Source of the DNA: Botrytis cinerea B05.10 | Taxonomy: Eukaryota; Ascomycota; Leotiomycetes; Helotiales; Sclerotiniaceae | Assembly (NCBI RefSeq): GCF_000143535.2 | Contig: NC_037315.1 | Location: 1,426,001 to 1,490,000 of the forward strand | Direction: 5' to 3' | DNA: 64,000 bases | Part shown: positions 46,032-58,632 of the stretch, one piece after another | Layout of the letters: every line of letters starts with the position of its first letter | How positions within the stretch are numbered: position 1 is the first letter of the stretch | Made by a program: the position numbers and the translations under genes | The notes under the pieces: model-generated | Database searches by the model: none | The model's input: only the letters and a program-made list of their open reading frames with translations | What the model was told of the DNA's origin: nothing

Positions 46032-46589
46032 AATTTCGCGGTGTCAATAAGTTTCTAAGGTGTGAGTTAATTGTGATATATTCGAGGATCAAGAAAAGTC
46101 GAAGCCGACGAGTACCGATGGAAGGCAAGCTTAAAACGAAAGAGGAGATCGGGCATGGCGGGGCATTACCTGATCTGACCTCAGCGATGATGTCTGATTA
46201 TGTAATATTCGATAAGCTCTAATCTTCATCGCAAACTGATCGCAAAACATCTCAAGCAATGCATTTTTACCACTTCATTCGCATATTTCCAGTTCTATGA
46301 AACGGACAGAGGAAGTATTCTCTATGGTTGCCATAAACATATTGGCCTTTATCAATGTAGGTATGAAGTAAAGAGGATGAGATTTGGGCTTATTTTCAGA
46401 CAGTTTGGAAAAGCTCTTATCTAATCTACTCTACTCTACAACATTTCTTTCATTCCTGTCAAAATTCACATTGCTCTTCTCTCTTGCATTGAAACTCATT
46501 GTTGCCGGGTCTTCTGTCGCGTTCATTTTCTCTGATGCTACTCTCATGTTTTGTATTGATCTCTTTTCTTTCCTCATGATTACCAAACC
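46032..46589. other. Divergent promoter of PNPOx-like and LIP2 genes
   Basis: 558 bases. Pyrimidine-rich on the plus strand over its last 200 bases (from about 46400), as expected for the leader of the plus-strand gene. A short open frame at 46384-46593 is composed of Leu/Phe/Ser and is not supported. Confidence 0.5.
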
Positions 46590-47739
46590 ATGATTCCTCT
46601 ACCCCCTCCCTCAATCCGGAGCAATTCCATCCGCCACATTCATCTCAGCGGCGTCACCCCCTTCCACATTGCTCAAACCATTCAATCCACGCTCGTATCC
46701 AGACTGCTCGAATATAAGAAAGGTATGTCTATTTCAATGCATTCCTATCTCCCTCCACCGTGTCTACTATAATCCTAACCAGCACGCAGAAGCCTCAGCT
46801 CAGCAACATGCCGACCCCAAACCTCCCGCGCCAATCCCCACAGTCCTCACATTCCAACCGACTCCCGTCTACACCACCGGGCGACGCGAGCTCCAAACTC
46901 CTCTTTCCGAAACTCTCCTCAAATCTCTTCGCGAGCCATTAATCCCCGTTTCGACCACTCATCTACCAACCATCCGCAAACCATTCACCACCTCTGACAA
47001 AACGCAGCAAATAGCCGACGTGGTGCAAACGCCTCGCGGCGGTCTCATAACATTCCACGGTCCCGGCCAACTAGTCATCTATCCCATCGTTGACCTACTA
47101 GCTTTCCGTAACATAGGCGCAAAATGTTACGTGAACCTTCTAGAAGAATCGACCATCCGACTGCTCCACAAAATGGGCTTGGAGATTCTCGGAAGAACAG
47201 AGAATCCAGGGGTATGGCTGAACGAAGGCGAGAAGCTAGCAAGTTTAGGAGTGCACCTGAGGAGAAACGTAAGTAGTTACGGGGTTGGACTCAACATGAT
47301 CATGGAGAGAGGATGGTGGGACCGAATCAACGCATGCGGGCTCGACGGCAAAAAAATCGTGAGTATCGATGAACAAATGTCCGATGCGGAAACGCAGGGT
47401 TTCAAGGAACACGAAGAGAGCAGATGGCCCGCATACAAAGCCATGTTGAAAGACGGAGCCGCGGTCGCACAAACATGGGTCGCCGAATTTGCCGCAGGAC
47501 TAGGACGACTAGACCGAGGCGAGAAGTGCGAGGAGAGTAAAACGGCAAGCGAAAATAATATCAAAGCTAGACCCGACGAGAAGAGCAAGCCGGGCGATAC
47601 CAACGGGGTACATTGGACGAGCTGGGAAGACATGCCAGAATCGGTAAAGAAATTAATCCCATTCGATATCCGCGGAGGAAACGAATTGAACATAAGCACC
47701 GGTGGGGGATATGTAGAATACCGACCGTGGAGAGAGTAG
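46590..47739 (+). CDS. LIP2: Octanoyl-[acyl-carrier-protein] transferase (lipoate synthesis)
   Basis: This mitochondrial enzyme moves octanoate from acyl carrier protein to the lipoyl domains of E2 subunits and the glycine cleavage H protein, the step before lipoyl synthase. Exons 46590-46722 and 46790-47739 give 360 residues. Motifs: GRRE (75-78), substrate-site RGGLITFHGPGQLVIYPI (127-144), catalytic Lys193 in EKLASLGVHLRR, SSYGVGLNM, and catalytic Cys227 in RINACGL. The C-terminal 110 residues carry an Asp/Glu/Lys-rich insertion before the end ELNISTGGGYVEYRPW. The N-terminus has many Arg/Ser/His and few acidic residues, consistent with a mitochondrial presequence. ATG 46590 is in context ACCATGA. 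Confidence 0.95.
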
Positions 47740-48748
47740 AGTAGAAAAGAAGAATGGTAGACGTGCAAAATAATTGACTACAGTCTCCAAGATTTCGTAT
47801 AATCTTGCAAGAAAATGATCATCTAAAATCCTTACAGAACAACAGCATCTGTCTAACAGTACCTACAAGTGAAGGTTTTTGCAGACAAGCAAGCGACCGA
47901 CCGACCGAGGAGAGGAATAGATAGATATTATATATACCTACCTGTGTACCTACCTATCTATCTCTTTATTTCTCATAATTATATAAAAAGGTGTAAGCTT
48001 TTCTAATAATATGAGTCGTTTCTATGAGGCCGAGCCAAGTCTATGTTACGTATAACATTAGATAGATATACTTTCAATTTAAATCTTATTCTCTCTCATC
48101 TCTTCTTATCCTTTCTCATCTTCCCTCATCATTTCTCGTCTTTTCCTTTCCCCTCTTTTTCCTCATCATCTCATCTCCCTCTGTCCTCTTGTATTTATAT
48201 CAATCTCTTCAATTCCAAACTTGACAACAAGAAGCTTCATACTGATCGAGGAAGTAAATGAAAAGAGATAAGGGGGTAATAGTATTGACCGCAAATGAAG
48301 GACGATAACCGGGCAGATAAATAATGAGTCTCATCTCACCAGTCCCTAATCATTTCTTTACACAAACACGAATCACTTATCGATTTGAAGAGCTTTCATG
48401 TATTAATAATAGAAAAGCTAACATTAAGGTATTATTACAACCACTAACAAAACAAGTGGCAAAGAAAGAAAGAAGTGAACTCCCCGACCCCATCCAACCA
48501 TTCACTATTAATATCGCTAACGGGAATCTTCGCGAGATCCCCTGACACTGCCACGGCCGCTAATACGGATTTTCCAATCCGTTCATAAATTAATACAAAA
48601 ACCTGACTGACGACTAGTCATGGATATCGATTCATTGCTTCTCATGCGTGTCCATTCCGGTCGCAATCTTGTAGTCCAAGTCGGTCGATTTCGTGCTAAA
48701 TGTCACAGAATTGTTAGCATCGGCCTCATCAACAATGAAGATATGCAT
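47740..48748. other. Spacer between convergent genes
   Basis: Contains short pyrimidine-rich and TACC/TATC-type simple repeats (about 47935-47965 and 48080-48190). Frames at 48043-48261 and 48324-48545 are not supported. Confidence 0.5.
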
Positions 48749-49775
48749 TTAAGCATAATCATCCTTGACAACCCGACGCTGACTTTCATTTCTGGTGAAC
48801 GAGCTATCGTCTCCACGAGTAGCACGTTTCTCGCGTTGATTGCGGTAGAATGAAAACATACCGCCACCATTAGTACCTGCTGCTTCAATTGGAGCATCAC
48901 GAACAGCGGATGGCTGACTGTTGCGGCGTTCTGCGCGACTTTTACTCGCGCTTCCTCCAATACAAAGGAGAACGGCAGAAATCGCTAGGCATGCCCATGC
49001 TGCCCAAGTGAAACCGAATGCATATCGGCCTAGACTCGCACTCATATTGGAGCGACGGAACTGGTTGCGGGTTTTCACGAATTCGGCACTGAAAATTGAT
49101 TAGATTATGATGTATTGAGTGAGTATGATGGGAGAACTTACGTCATCAATGAAGCTCCAAGGGAGAACCAAAAGAGAGCTATCATTGACAAAACAGATCC
49201 GGAAAAGGAGCCTACTCTGCTGGTCATTGCAAAAAGCGAAGCAAAAAACGCGAAGACCGTGAAGAAGAGCCCCATAAGGTAGAACACCCATCCAAATCTC
49301 CACATGTAGAAGTAGGTGAAGCTAGTGGTGGACTTTCCGTATGAACTGCATGATATTAATTTGTGTCCCAAATTCTGGGATTGAACATAACTTACCCACG
49401 AATACTGGATGGAGCACCAGAGCCACCCCCAACCCAGGCATACCCGAGAGGAAGAGCGGGCACTGAGCTACCACAATCGGTGTTTCCGGCTCCACAGACT
49501 CTGAAGAAATTCCATTGTGACACTGGTCTGGCTCCGGCAATACTTGAAGTGTCGGCTGAAAGAAATTGTGTCTTGTCCAGAGGACTTGTGCCTGTGATGC
49601 CACCTAATATCACGAAGAACATGAACATAATCGAAGCGCCAAGGAGGATCAGGGACACTATGCCCATTATGCCGCCTGCAATCAATCAACAATCAGCTAC
49701 TTTTCTTTGAGAGAGTTGGTTTGCGTAACCAAGCATCTGTAGAGATAGAGACAAGAACTCACGAGTAGCAGCCAT
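48749..49775 (-). CDS. SUR7/PalI family four-helix plasma-membrane protein
   Basis: Exons 49775-49763 (only 13 bases), 49675-49396, 49345-49142 and 49088-48749 join to 278 residues. Four membrane helices: GIMGIVSLILLGASIMFMFF, RFGWVFYLMGLFFTVFAFFA, SGSVLSMIALFWFSLGASLM and AAWACLAISAVLLCIGG. The first extracellular loop carries the claudin-like W...C...C pattern (QWNFFRVCGAGNTDCG). In yeast the Sur7 family marks eisosomes and affects cell-wall and endocytic organisation; PalI relatives act in ambient-pH sensing. The length and the short tail fit a Sur7-type member. The C-terminal 85 residues are charged and cytosolic (RNSQPSAVRDAP, RATRGDDSSF). The small first exon encodes MAAT plus one base. 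Confidence 0.9.
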
Positions 49776-50447
49776 GATGGACGAAGCGAATTAATTGTAA
49801 GATATTAAGAGAAAAAACTCGATTGCAGCAAGAGGAATGCAATGCAATTGTGAAGAATGATAGGAAACTATACAAAGTGCCATGTTAGCCTCTTACATTC
49901 CCTATTCCAGCCTATCGTGCCATTGACCAGCAAGGGAAAATCTCCGTCGTCGTACAAGCGACACCTTGCAGATCGGTGTCATTTATCGCAACACCATCAA
50001 TTAATTGAATGGAAGGGAATCCCACTTACTCCAGACGAAGGGTATCAAAATTGGGCGATGCCTTCAAGATTGTACGGGCAGATAAATAGATGATGTATGG
50101 AGATGTGGAATGATTTGTTTGAAAGGAAAGGAAGGAACAGATCGAAAAACCAACAGACAGAAAGCTTTTAAGGGTTGAAATTTTAGTACGCCAGTTTTGT
50201 TGCTGGTGCTAAGGTAACTCAAGGAAAGACCAAACCAAGTGGAGGTGGGAGCGGGCGGCAGTTACGGCGATGACGATAGGAAGTTCGCTTCCGCTAGTAA
50301 ATATCGGGTTAAGTGAGTTTGACGACTTGATCGTTGGCTGAAGATTGACTTGATGTTAATTGACAATGGCCAAGTTCTGCTATGAGGTAGAAGTCTTGGT
50401 TGCAGGTGCAGGTAGAAGATGGATGTCCCTCCAGCGACGTGATCTGA

Positions 50448-50448
<1 letters not shown>

Positions 50449-50482
<34 letters not shown>

Positions 50483-50484
50483 AT
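50449..50484 (+). repeat. (GTGTAT)n microsatellite
   Basis: About six hexanucleotide units with minor interruptions, 670-700 bases upstream of the SUR7/PalI gene start. Confidence 0.85.
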
Positions 50485-50576
50485 CATTCGTGTCTTCCAA
50501 CCTTTCCACGTTAGACATTGCGCTTGGCGGTTTCTTATTCATCTGTCAAGGAGACTCCATACCGGCAGAGGATTTT

Positions 50577-50620
50577 CCTTTCTTTTCTTTTCTTTTCTTT
50601 TCTTCTCTTCTCTTCTCTTC
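50577..50620 (+). repeat. (CTTTT)/(CTTCT)n microsatellite
   Basis: A compound pyrimidine pentanucleotide tract that changes from TTTTC units to TTCTC units. Unremarkable in fungal spacers. Confidence 0.85.
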
Positions 50621-53568
50621 GTCTTTCTTTCTCCCGTCGTCGTTCTTTGTCCTCTCTGCCTCTCTGCATTTCTTCTTCAATTCACGTGCTCTAATACGAA
50701 CGAACCCATATGTCACCAACGGAAAACAACTGAAATGTGGAAAATGCTTTGACACTGATTACATACGCAATTTGCCGATGAAGCTGTTGATGGTTGGATG
50801 TCTGGATGATGTGGCTGACGGACTCTATCGGCCATACGTCATCGTGGAGCGACTAGGGATTGACTAGTGACTGCACTGATCGACTTCTAGGAAGATCCAC
50901 GATCCACCCAACCGATCCAAGGGTAAAGAAGGAGGAGGAGTGAAGCAAGACTGAAGACGGAAATGAGAAGCTTTGACAATCTTTGACAGCTATGAAATCT
51001 TTTTTTTTTCTTTCCTCTCTTGCTCTCCAGCCAAGTTTTGACCAACGACTATGATTCGGTGGTTTAAGGAGGAAAGCAAGTGTCACGACAATTGCTCCCT
51101 CGGTACTCACTCTCTCCACACCAATGTCCATTTCGAAAGCGAGATAGCCCGATCGTATACATTGTACTTCGTCGATACCTACAGGAGGGACGAGGCAGAG
51201 GTAGTTCATCTGATAACTTGATTTTCCGTCCAAATTAATCAAGTTATTGCGACTATGCTTCTGCACAATGATTCGACGATACGAATTACCCCTCCTTTTC
51301 TTGGCGAATAGGATGTCTCTTTGACACTGCATTCTAGAATGTCTTGTCCTGACCATTATCTCATACCCCTCCATCCCCCCATCACACAAGGAGCAGTAGA
51401 CCGGAAACGTGACTATCACGAGCATCTAGTGGGCGGAACCGTTTGCAGCCGGACAACAACTAGCTTCCTTCAAAGGTAGTTTCCTTCCACCCCCGCTTAC
51501 CTAGCTGCTCGTTATACAGTCCGGTGTGGGCACAAATGCAAATGCAATTAATTGATATGTTACCTCTGGCTCTTCTACGTATCGTCAAATCTCAATCATC
51601 TCATCTCACCCACCAGTCAATGACTCCTTCAACCGGCGTAAATAATATGACTTCACCATTCCCGCGCCTGACGTCACATGACACTCGTGACTTCCCCGCA
51701 TCTTAGAGAGAAAGAGAAGGGGGCTCAATTATTCAATTATACTAGCATACGAGTTTAAGATATATGATCAAAGGTAGGTAGGCATGTGAAGAGAGCATGT
51801 CTATATCTACCAGGAATAATCCCACGTGATTCAAATAAATGAGTGCCCTGATTGAGTCTGTCTAACCATTACAATGTAGGTGAACATTCAACTCAACGGA
51901 GGCAACAACAATGATAGAATCGAGCGCAGCGAGGACTGGGGGTTTGGGGGCTTGCCCTCATCAACACGAGACATTAATTGCGATAAAGCATTTCAAGGGT
52001 CGACATCTTCTTCCATTTCTACACTGAAGGAGGAGAGACTGAAGGAGGAGAGATTATTCCAATGGCAGAATGACTAAGGTTAACCCAAGGCGGTGAATAT
52101 GAGAATGGAGAGTGAAATGAATTGTTGAGGGCAACAACACCCCAGGTATGATTCATTATTATCAATTCTCAATCTTATACCTTACATCTCATATCTCATT
52201 TCTCATATCATCTTCAAAAGCATACGAAGCCATCCCATTTGACTGCATTAAATCTCTCTCAGGTACCTTTAGCAATATTCAAACGATTGCAAGAAACGAT
52301 GGCTGTGTTGATGTACGCACCCAGAGGAGAGGAACAGCCAAGCATCTCACGATGAATCCACACGGGATTATTTACTCTGTTCAATCGGGATGCATCTCTG
52401 TTTGAAGTGATTCTTATCATGATGTATCGATTCATCTTATTGGAGAATAATTTGAGGAGAATCATCCAGCATACACAAGCCTTCTCGAAAGAATCGCCCA
52501 AGAAATACTATCAATCCGATGGGCAATTTTCTGCACTGGCGTGGGTTCAATATTTGCTGTCTGCATATCATCGTTCGATGAAACATTAGAGAGTATTAGG
52601 CCCGAATCAAAATCATCTATCTAGTTTACCTGGATGCTCTCCAATACGATAATTTTCGAGAGAAAAAAATTGAGCAACGTTACAAATACTCAGAGCGCGA
52701 GGAGGAAAATTCAGATTCATGCAGGGACTATCGAACATCCTACCACATTATCCTATATTGAATCTCCGAAGCACTACACTGTAACGGCTATATGCGAATC
52801 TCAACATCTCTCAAATTAAATCCTCAAGGGGGCGGATCATCCCCGATCCCCTACAGCACCCGATTTCAACACTACCACCACGGTCCGTTCCGAATGGGAA
52901 AACTACATCCCACCTATGAACATCTCGATCCCGGCCTCCAATCCTTCATCATACGATAACCGAGTTCCTGGGACACCATTCACGTCTTGCATATCCCAGG
53001 GTGGGATTTCAGGAAGGTAGATTTAAGGATTAAATGTGACATACTTTTTTGGAAGTATCCCCGATGCTTATGCATCGGATTGCAAACTAATCGAGTAAGT
53101 GCGGACCGAGTACTCTTCAATGCCACGCACATTGGATGTATGTGAGATTGTGTGTAACGGTGTGAATGATAGCCGAGGGAGTGGACTGGAGTACTAGGTA
53201 GGTACATAAACCTTGCGGCAGGAGATCGACAAACCCCGGATGAATCCACTTGGATTTAAGAATTTCTAGGACTAGCTAGATTTTACCGTTTTGATGGATG
53301 GAAGGGAATGTGATTTTGTGATACATTTGTTTATCTGTTATAATCTTCAGGGAAGTTTCCCTAGAATGGCAGAATTCTTTGTAAACATCTCTCTAGAGAT
53401 GTTGGGTGTGCGTGGGGGTTTCTTTTTTACTCTCGTATGAGAAATTCTCAAGGGCTGAAAGTTTGATATTTGAGGAATTGAGTATGGATCTCAGAGAATT
53501 TTTGTTTATTTAATACCTCAAGTAGATCCTCAAAGTTTCTGACAATGGTTGAGCGTCTCAATATTTTG

Positions 53569-53694
53569 AGTGAATTTAATGGCTCAAGTGAATTTAAGAC
53601 CTCAGGCGAATCTAACAACTCAAGCGAATTTAAACTCTCCAATAGATTTAATCCCTCAAGTAAATATATTCTCTCCAGGGAATTCCAAGACTTT
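53569..53694 (+). repeat. 18-base minisatellite, seven units
   Basis: Seven degenerate 18-base units start at 53569, 53587, 53605, 53623, 53641, 53659 and 53677. The plus-strand frame from ATG 53545 to 53751 (68 codons) stays open and reads as six-residue units: SEFNGS, SEFKTS, GESNNS, SEFKLS, NRFNPS, SKYILS, REFQDF. VERLN occurs on both sides of the array. The reverse strand is also open across it (LNSLEP-type units). Coding potential is doubtful, but the array itself is clear. Confidence 0.8.
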
Positions 53695-55812
53695 CCTGTG
53701 AACGTCGAGCGTCTGAATCAAGTTTCGTTTGTTCAATATCATATCATGTAATTTACATTCAATTTATTTATACCGTCTATTCCTTGAGTGCTTGAGCGAC
53801 ATGTTGCAAAACATAACATGGGAATATCTCTCGCCTGTTCCCAGCGCATGATATCGAAGAGTGATGAATATGCGTGTGGGATATAGATGTGTGTTATACA
53901 TAGTAATTATGAAAACGAGAGAAAGTCCATCTCAAGATTTAAATACGCAAGTGTGGAAGGAATCATGAACATCCTTGGATTTCTTGTAAATCTTTGCGTT
54001 TGTATTTATTCGTATGAGTAAGAGTGATGTGTAGGTGGGAATGAATCGGAGAAGTCTTTGTTTGTGTAGGTGTATGTATGTATGTGTGGTTGGGAGATTG
54101 CAGAGTCGAAGGGAGGAATAGATGATTTGGTTTGGGGTTTGGAAGAAATAGATAAAGAGATCGAGGGGGGGAGTAGATGATGGGAAGTTCTGGGGAAGAA
54201 TTGCGATTCTTGAGATGGACTGGAGGGAGATGATCTGGGGCTATAGATGTAGTGGAGTGGTGGGGAAGATACAGGAGGAATGGGAGATGGAGAGGGTAGT
54301 TGGCTAGATGCTCTCGTTACTACTTTCTCGAGGATTCATCTATTAATAGAGATTCTTATCATCTCTCGACAGTGCACACACGCTGTTTATCTATAAGCAT
54401 TCTGTATACGGATAGAATATTTAGTCTCGGTCATTATTTGTCTAAAGCAGGAATACTGTAGTATATATACGTGATCCAGATACAAAGTTCAAGCACTTCA
54501 AGATCCCTCGAAGTCAAAGCATGAAAAGGGATAAATTAATTTCAGGAAACCCCAAGAATTTAATCGTGCATTATCGATTTCTCAAGAGAGAGATCGATCA
54601 TACTCGCTTGAGTATTGTTGGAGATATTAATTGGTAAACAAACAATTCTTGTGGGAAAGAAGATGATATTGCATCTGTCTTGTTAAATACATCGTTCCAT
54701 TTTGTCATGACGATGGATATATGTATACGCAGATGCGAAAATGCAAAATTCTAGCCATCTATCGATGTGGACTTCCACATGCGACGTGATGTATAAACGT
54801 ATCACGATACATTTCCTTGGTAAATGCGCCAAGTGTTCCTGAAAATTCACATCGCTTATCACCTTCAAGCGAACCACACATCCCCGCTAGGGAAGAATGT
54901 ACGATATTCGAGATGGAGATCGTGAGTTTGACTTGAGACTAGTCGACGTAGTGAGATTGTAGTCGCTTCGGTTTTTCTATAGCTCATGCTATGTATGCCG
55001 ACGATGCGATACGTCTAGAGTGATGTGTATCTAATGGGACGAAGGAAAGAGGAAAAGGTTATCAAACCCACTTCTCTCTCGAGATATAGTCCGAGTTGCT
55101 CGCATATGAGATTTTCCTTTCTGTCTGTCTAATTTTTTCTCGCTTGCCATGTAGCCTCCAAGACTCTGAGGATGATTTGAGATTGGTGTTTGAAAATTCC
55201 TCTGTAAATACAGCCTTGGAACTCGGTATTATTCTGTCGATCTATCAATCTCCTTTTCCTCCTTCTCCTCTCCGAAAAGATGACAATCATACTCACTCGA
55301 ATGAATCTTCAACAAAGCGAAGTAAAATCCACATGCCTCACTAAAGTTTATACGTAGAATATCTACCCACCTAACTATCCTACATCCTTTCCGTAAATCC
55401 CATATCTTATTAAATCTTCCCTGTCTTCTACCCATCGCCAGCCCCGCGCTTTTATCACCTCTCCCTATCGATCTATATCATGTAGATTACCACTAAACAG
55501 CCCTCAATTCAAACCCACTATCTTCAGAGTATCATTTGTGAATTCCAGAATCTTGTAGTTCTTCACAACACAACTTCACAATCAAACACTGTATATCACC
55601 AACCCAGCAAAACCAATCCCTCACTCACACCTCCGCGTATCCAAACATCCAATCTCTTTTCTTCTTCTCTCCTCTCCTTCACTTCCCCAGCCCGGCCCCA
55701 CATCAATATCTATCCAGCGAACTCCACTTTATCTACACATATACCTAATCGAGTACAATGTATGCATTAAACATACCAACAAGCATAATCACCAACTGTT
55801 TGTGCTCTAGAT

Positions 55813-55876
55813 ATAGATAGATAGATAGATAGATACCTAGGTAAGTAAATATGTATATGTATATGTATATGTATAT
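55813..55876 (+). repeat. (ATAG)n followed by (ATGTAT)n
   Basis: Two adjacent microsatellites in the gene-poor tract, separated by ACCTAGGTAAGTAAAT. No gene association is visible. Confidence 0.85.
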
Positions 55877-56818
55877 TTACACATGTGAAACGCAACTCAA
55901 CTCGGGGTAGCAAAATCGACTAATTCCCAATTCACAAACTAACAAGTGGATGTACATGCCTACAAACCCTTAAAGATAATCAATCCATCTCATCTTGTGA
56001 AAATAAAATTAGCCATCTTCAATAACCTAGCTACATACCTACCTACCATCCATCCATCCATCTCTCATCACATAAAGAATCCAGCCAGATCTAATTCATA
56101 CCTCTAATCTTTAAATCCCTACTTTTTCCCTCATGCATACATCCACATCCACATCCACATCTACACCGTAAACCATTACGAATACACTACACTACACTAC
56201 ACACCCCTCCCATCCTCATCCTCATCACCATCTCCATCTCCGGCGCATCTCGGCATCACTTCTCTTTCCCTCCCCCACACACTCCTGCTAGTCTAGAACC
56301 AAAAAGCCAAAAGCCCAACGTGGATACTTCGTTTCAGAAACCCATAAAATTACATCATTCGATTCATAACCTATATCCCACATAGTTCCATGAGTATAAG
56401 TATCCATTGTGATTTATTCAAACTGGGTTTTCACCGTAATTGATCTTTTCTCTACTTGGGGAAATACATCACAACAATAATCTTAATGGCAAATTATGAT
56501 TTTACGAGTGCTCATCTGGAATCGGTAATCTGTAGTCTATAAGGTATAATTTCTCATCTTCTTTTCCTTGCCCTCGTCCCTCTTCTCTTGCTACTTGTTA
56601 TCCGAATTGTTCGTTTACATGCATGCATATATTATATACATACATATATACACACATATATAATTCTTTCTACACGCTCAACATCTCAACTCAGATCTCC
56701 AATCCCTCTCATCTCATCACATCACATCCTATCCTATCCTATCCTATCCCATCACACTCCATCCCACCCCTCCATGCCCTACCCCTACCTCCACCCTACC
56801 CTGCCCTCTAGATCTCAT

Positions 56819-56870
56819 CTCCAATCTCCAATCTCCAATCTCCAATTTCCAATTTCCAATTTCCAATCTC
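56819..56870 (+). repeat. Heptanucleotide tandem repeat, (CCAATCT) to (CCAATTT)
   Basis: About seven 7-base units; the first ones read CCAATCT, the later ones CCAATTT. It lies in the G-poor part of the tract. Confidence 0.85.
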
Positions 56871-57650
56871 GATCTCACCCGTCGGGGAGCCAATTTTTCA
56901 ATACCGCTAAACGAATGAATCCTACCCTATCCCATCCCATCTCATCTCAACTCCTCCTTGTCTACTCCATCATCCATCCACCCATCCACATTCGTCCACC
57001 CATCCCCCCCCCCAAAATTCTCCCCTCTCGTTTCCTTCATATTTTCTACCCCCCGAGATCCCGCCACCGTATCCACCGAATCCACAAGACCCTCCGAACC
57101 TGACGAATCTACCGGCTTCACACCTTTACAACCTCTTCTCTCACTTCACTTCACTTCACCCCAACCCCTCCCTAGCTTATATAAACCAAATCAACCAACA
57201 ACTACTCCACATCCCACCATCTTGCTAACTCAAAATCCGCATTTCAATCTCAATCTCAATCCCAATCCCGATTCCCCACCACTCCCAGTGCAAATCTCAA
57301 TCCAGCACCATCTAGTAAGTACATCATATCCTCTCGCCGGAAAAAAAAAACAAAAAAAAAAAGTGGAAGAAAAAAATAAAATTGATCCATCACCACTCCA
57401 TCAATAACCACTCCGTACCGACTCATTTACCTACCCGACTATCCACCTCGCCTGCGCTCCACGAAGAAACCCCAAGGAGAGCAACTACAGGCAAGCAAGC
57501 AAGCAAGGACGCCTCATTCCCCTCCACTACACTCCACTCCACTCCACTACACTCACTGCCCTGCCCTGCACTCCACTCCCAAACCCCCTCCTCGCCCACA
57601 ACCCAAAACCAAACCCGTTTTTCAAATACATCCACCCAAAAAACCCCCCC

Positions 57651-57674
57651 ATATGACATATGACATATGACATA
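57651..57674 (+). repeat. (ATATGAC)n short tandem repeat
   Basis: Between three and four units of a 7-base motif containing CATATG. Minor feature of the G-poor region. Confidence 0.8.
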
Positions 57675-58632
57675 TACGAACCAACCAATGAATTCCCTCA
57701 AAATAAATCCCTCCCCCCCACACATCGAAAACTAAAATCTAAAGACTGAAGACTAAAGACTAGAAACTAAAAACCAAAACCTACGTAATCTACTATCCGA
57801 TCACCCATCACCCATCACCCATCATCCATCATCCACCCTAGTATACTCTCGACATACACATACGCATTCGCATTCACATACACATACACATACAAAACCA
57901 AACCCGACTATTCCCCATCGATCCACACCCAACCCACAACCCACAACCCACAATCCCTTCTCTTCCCTTCCCTTCCTTCCCTTCCCTTTCCTACCTAACC
58001 ACTTTCCCCCTTCCGAATCAATCCCCCTCTCCACTACTCATCCCCGACAATTCCCCATCTATTTATCCATTCATCCATTCATCTATCCATCCCCTGCCGC
58101 ACACAATATCCCCGATTACTTCCCACTTCCCACTTCCCATTTCCCATTTCCCACGGCTCACGGCTCATCTCGACACAAATGAACTAACTACCTAGATCAT
58201 AAAAATAACCTCAATACTTCGAACAAACTTCGCCCCTCCCCCCTCCCCCCGCCCTTTTTCCTTCTCCAATTCTTCTCAATTTGTGTGTTTATACCAACTT
58301 ATCACTTAATCTCATCTCTTCTTATGTCATCTCACCTCATAGAACATCTTTCAACAAATAGCAAACCAAAAGTAACAATCATCCAATAAAAGACATTCAA
58401 AAATTGTTCAGAAATTCCATTTCATTTGATTCCCAAGTCAACAAAAAGATAATCATCATGTTATGATATGATATAAATTTGCACATTTCGCAAAGTCCCC
58501 CAAATCAAGTTCCCGGGAACTCCTTTAAAACATATGAACACAAAAAATTACCCCCAATACCTGCATCATTAATATCATAATTTTTTTCCCTCTCCCAAAC
58601 CCCATTTCATGAACCGTGCCTAACCTCACTTA

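Larger units (their letters stand above)
49776..58632. other. Gene-poor, repeat-rich tract (8.9 kb)
   Basis: No gene with a recognisable domain or extendable exon pattern is seen. Short frames (51880-52077, 52148-52405, 52980-53249, 54683-54877, 55096-55344) are under 100 codons. The tract contains many microsatellites and one minisatellite, listed separately. The part from about 55400 to 58300 is very poor in G on the plus strand. It may hold long untranslated leaders, a long noncoding RNA or only spacer; sequence alone does not decide. Confidence 0.5.

Noticed and set aside
56588..57407. Two long overlapping frames (171 and 149 codons) in the G-poor region
   Set aside because: Pro/Ser/His-rich translation caused by skewed base composition, with several frames open at once and no domain.
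56121..58150. Repeat series resembling a CRISPR array
   Set aside because: Units are 4-8 bases in direct tandem without unique spacers of constant length, and the organism is eukaryotic.
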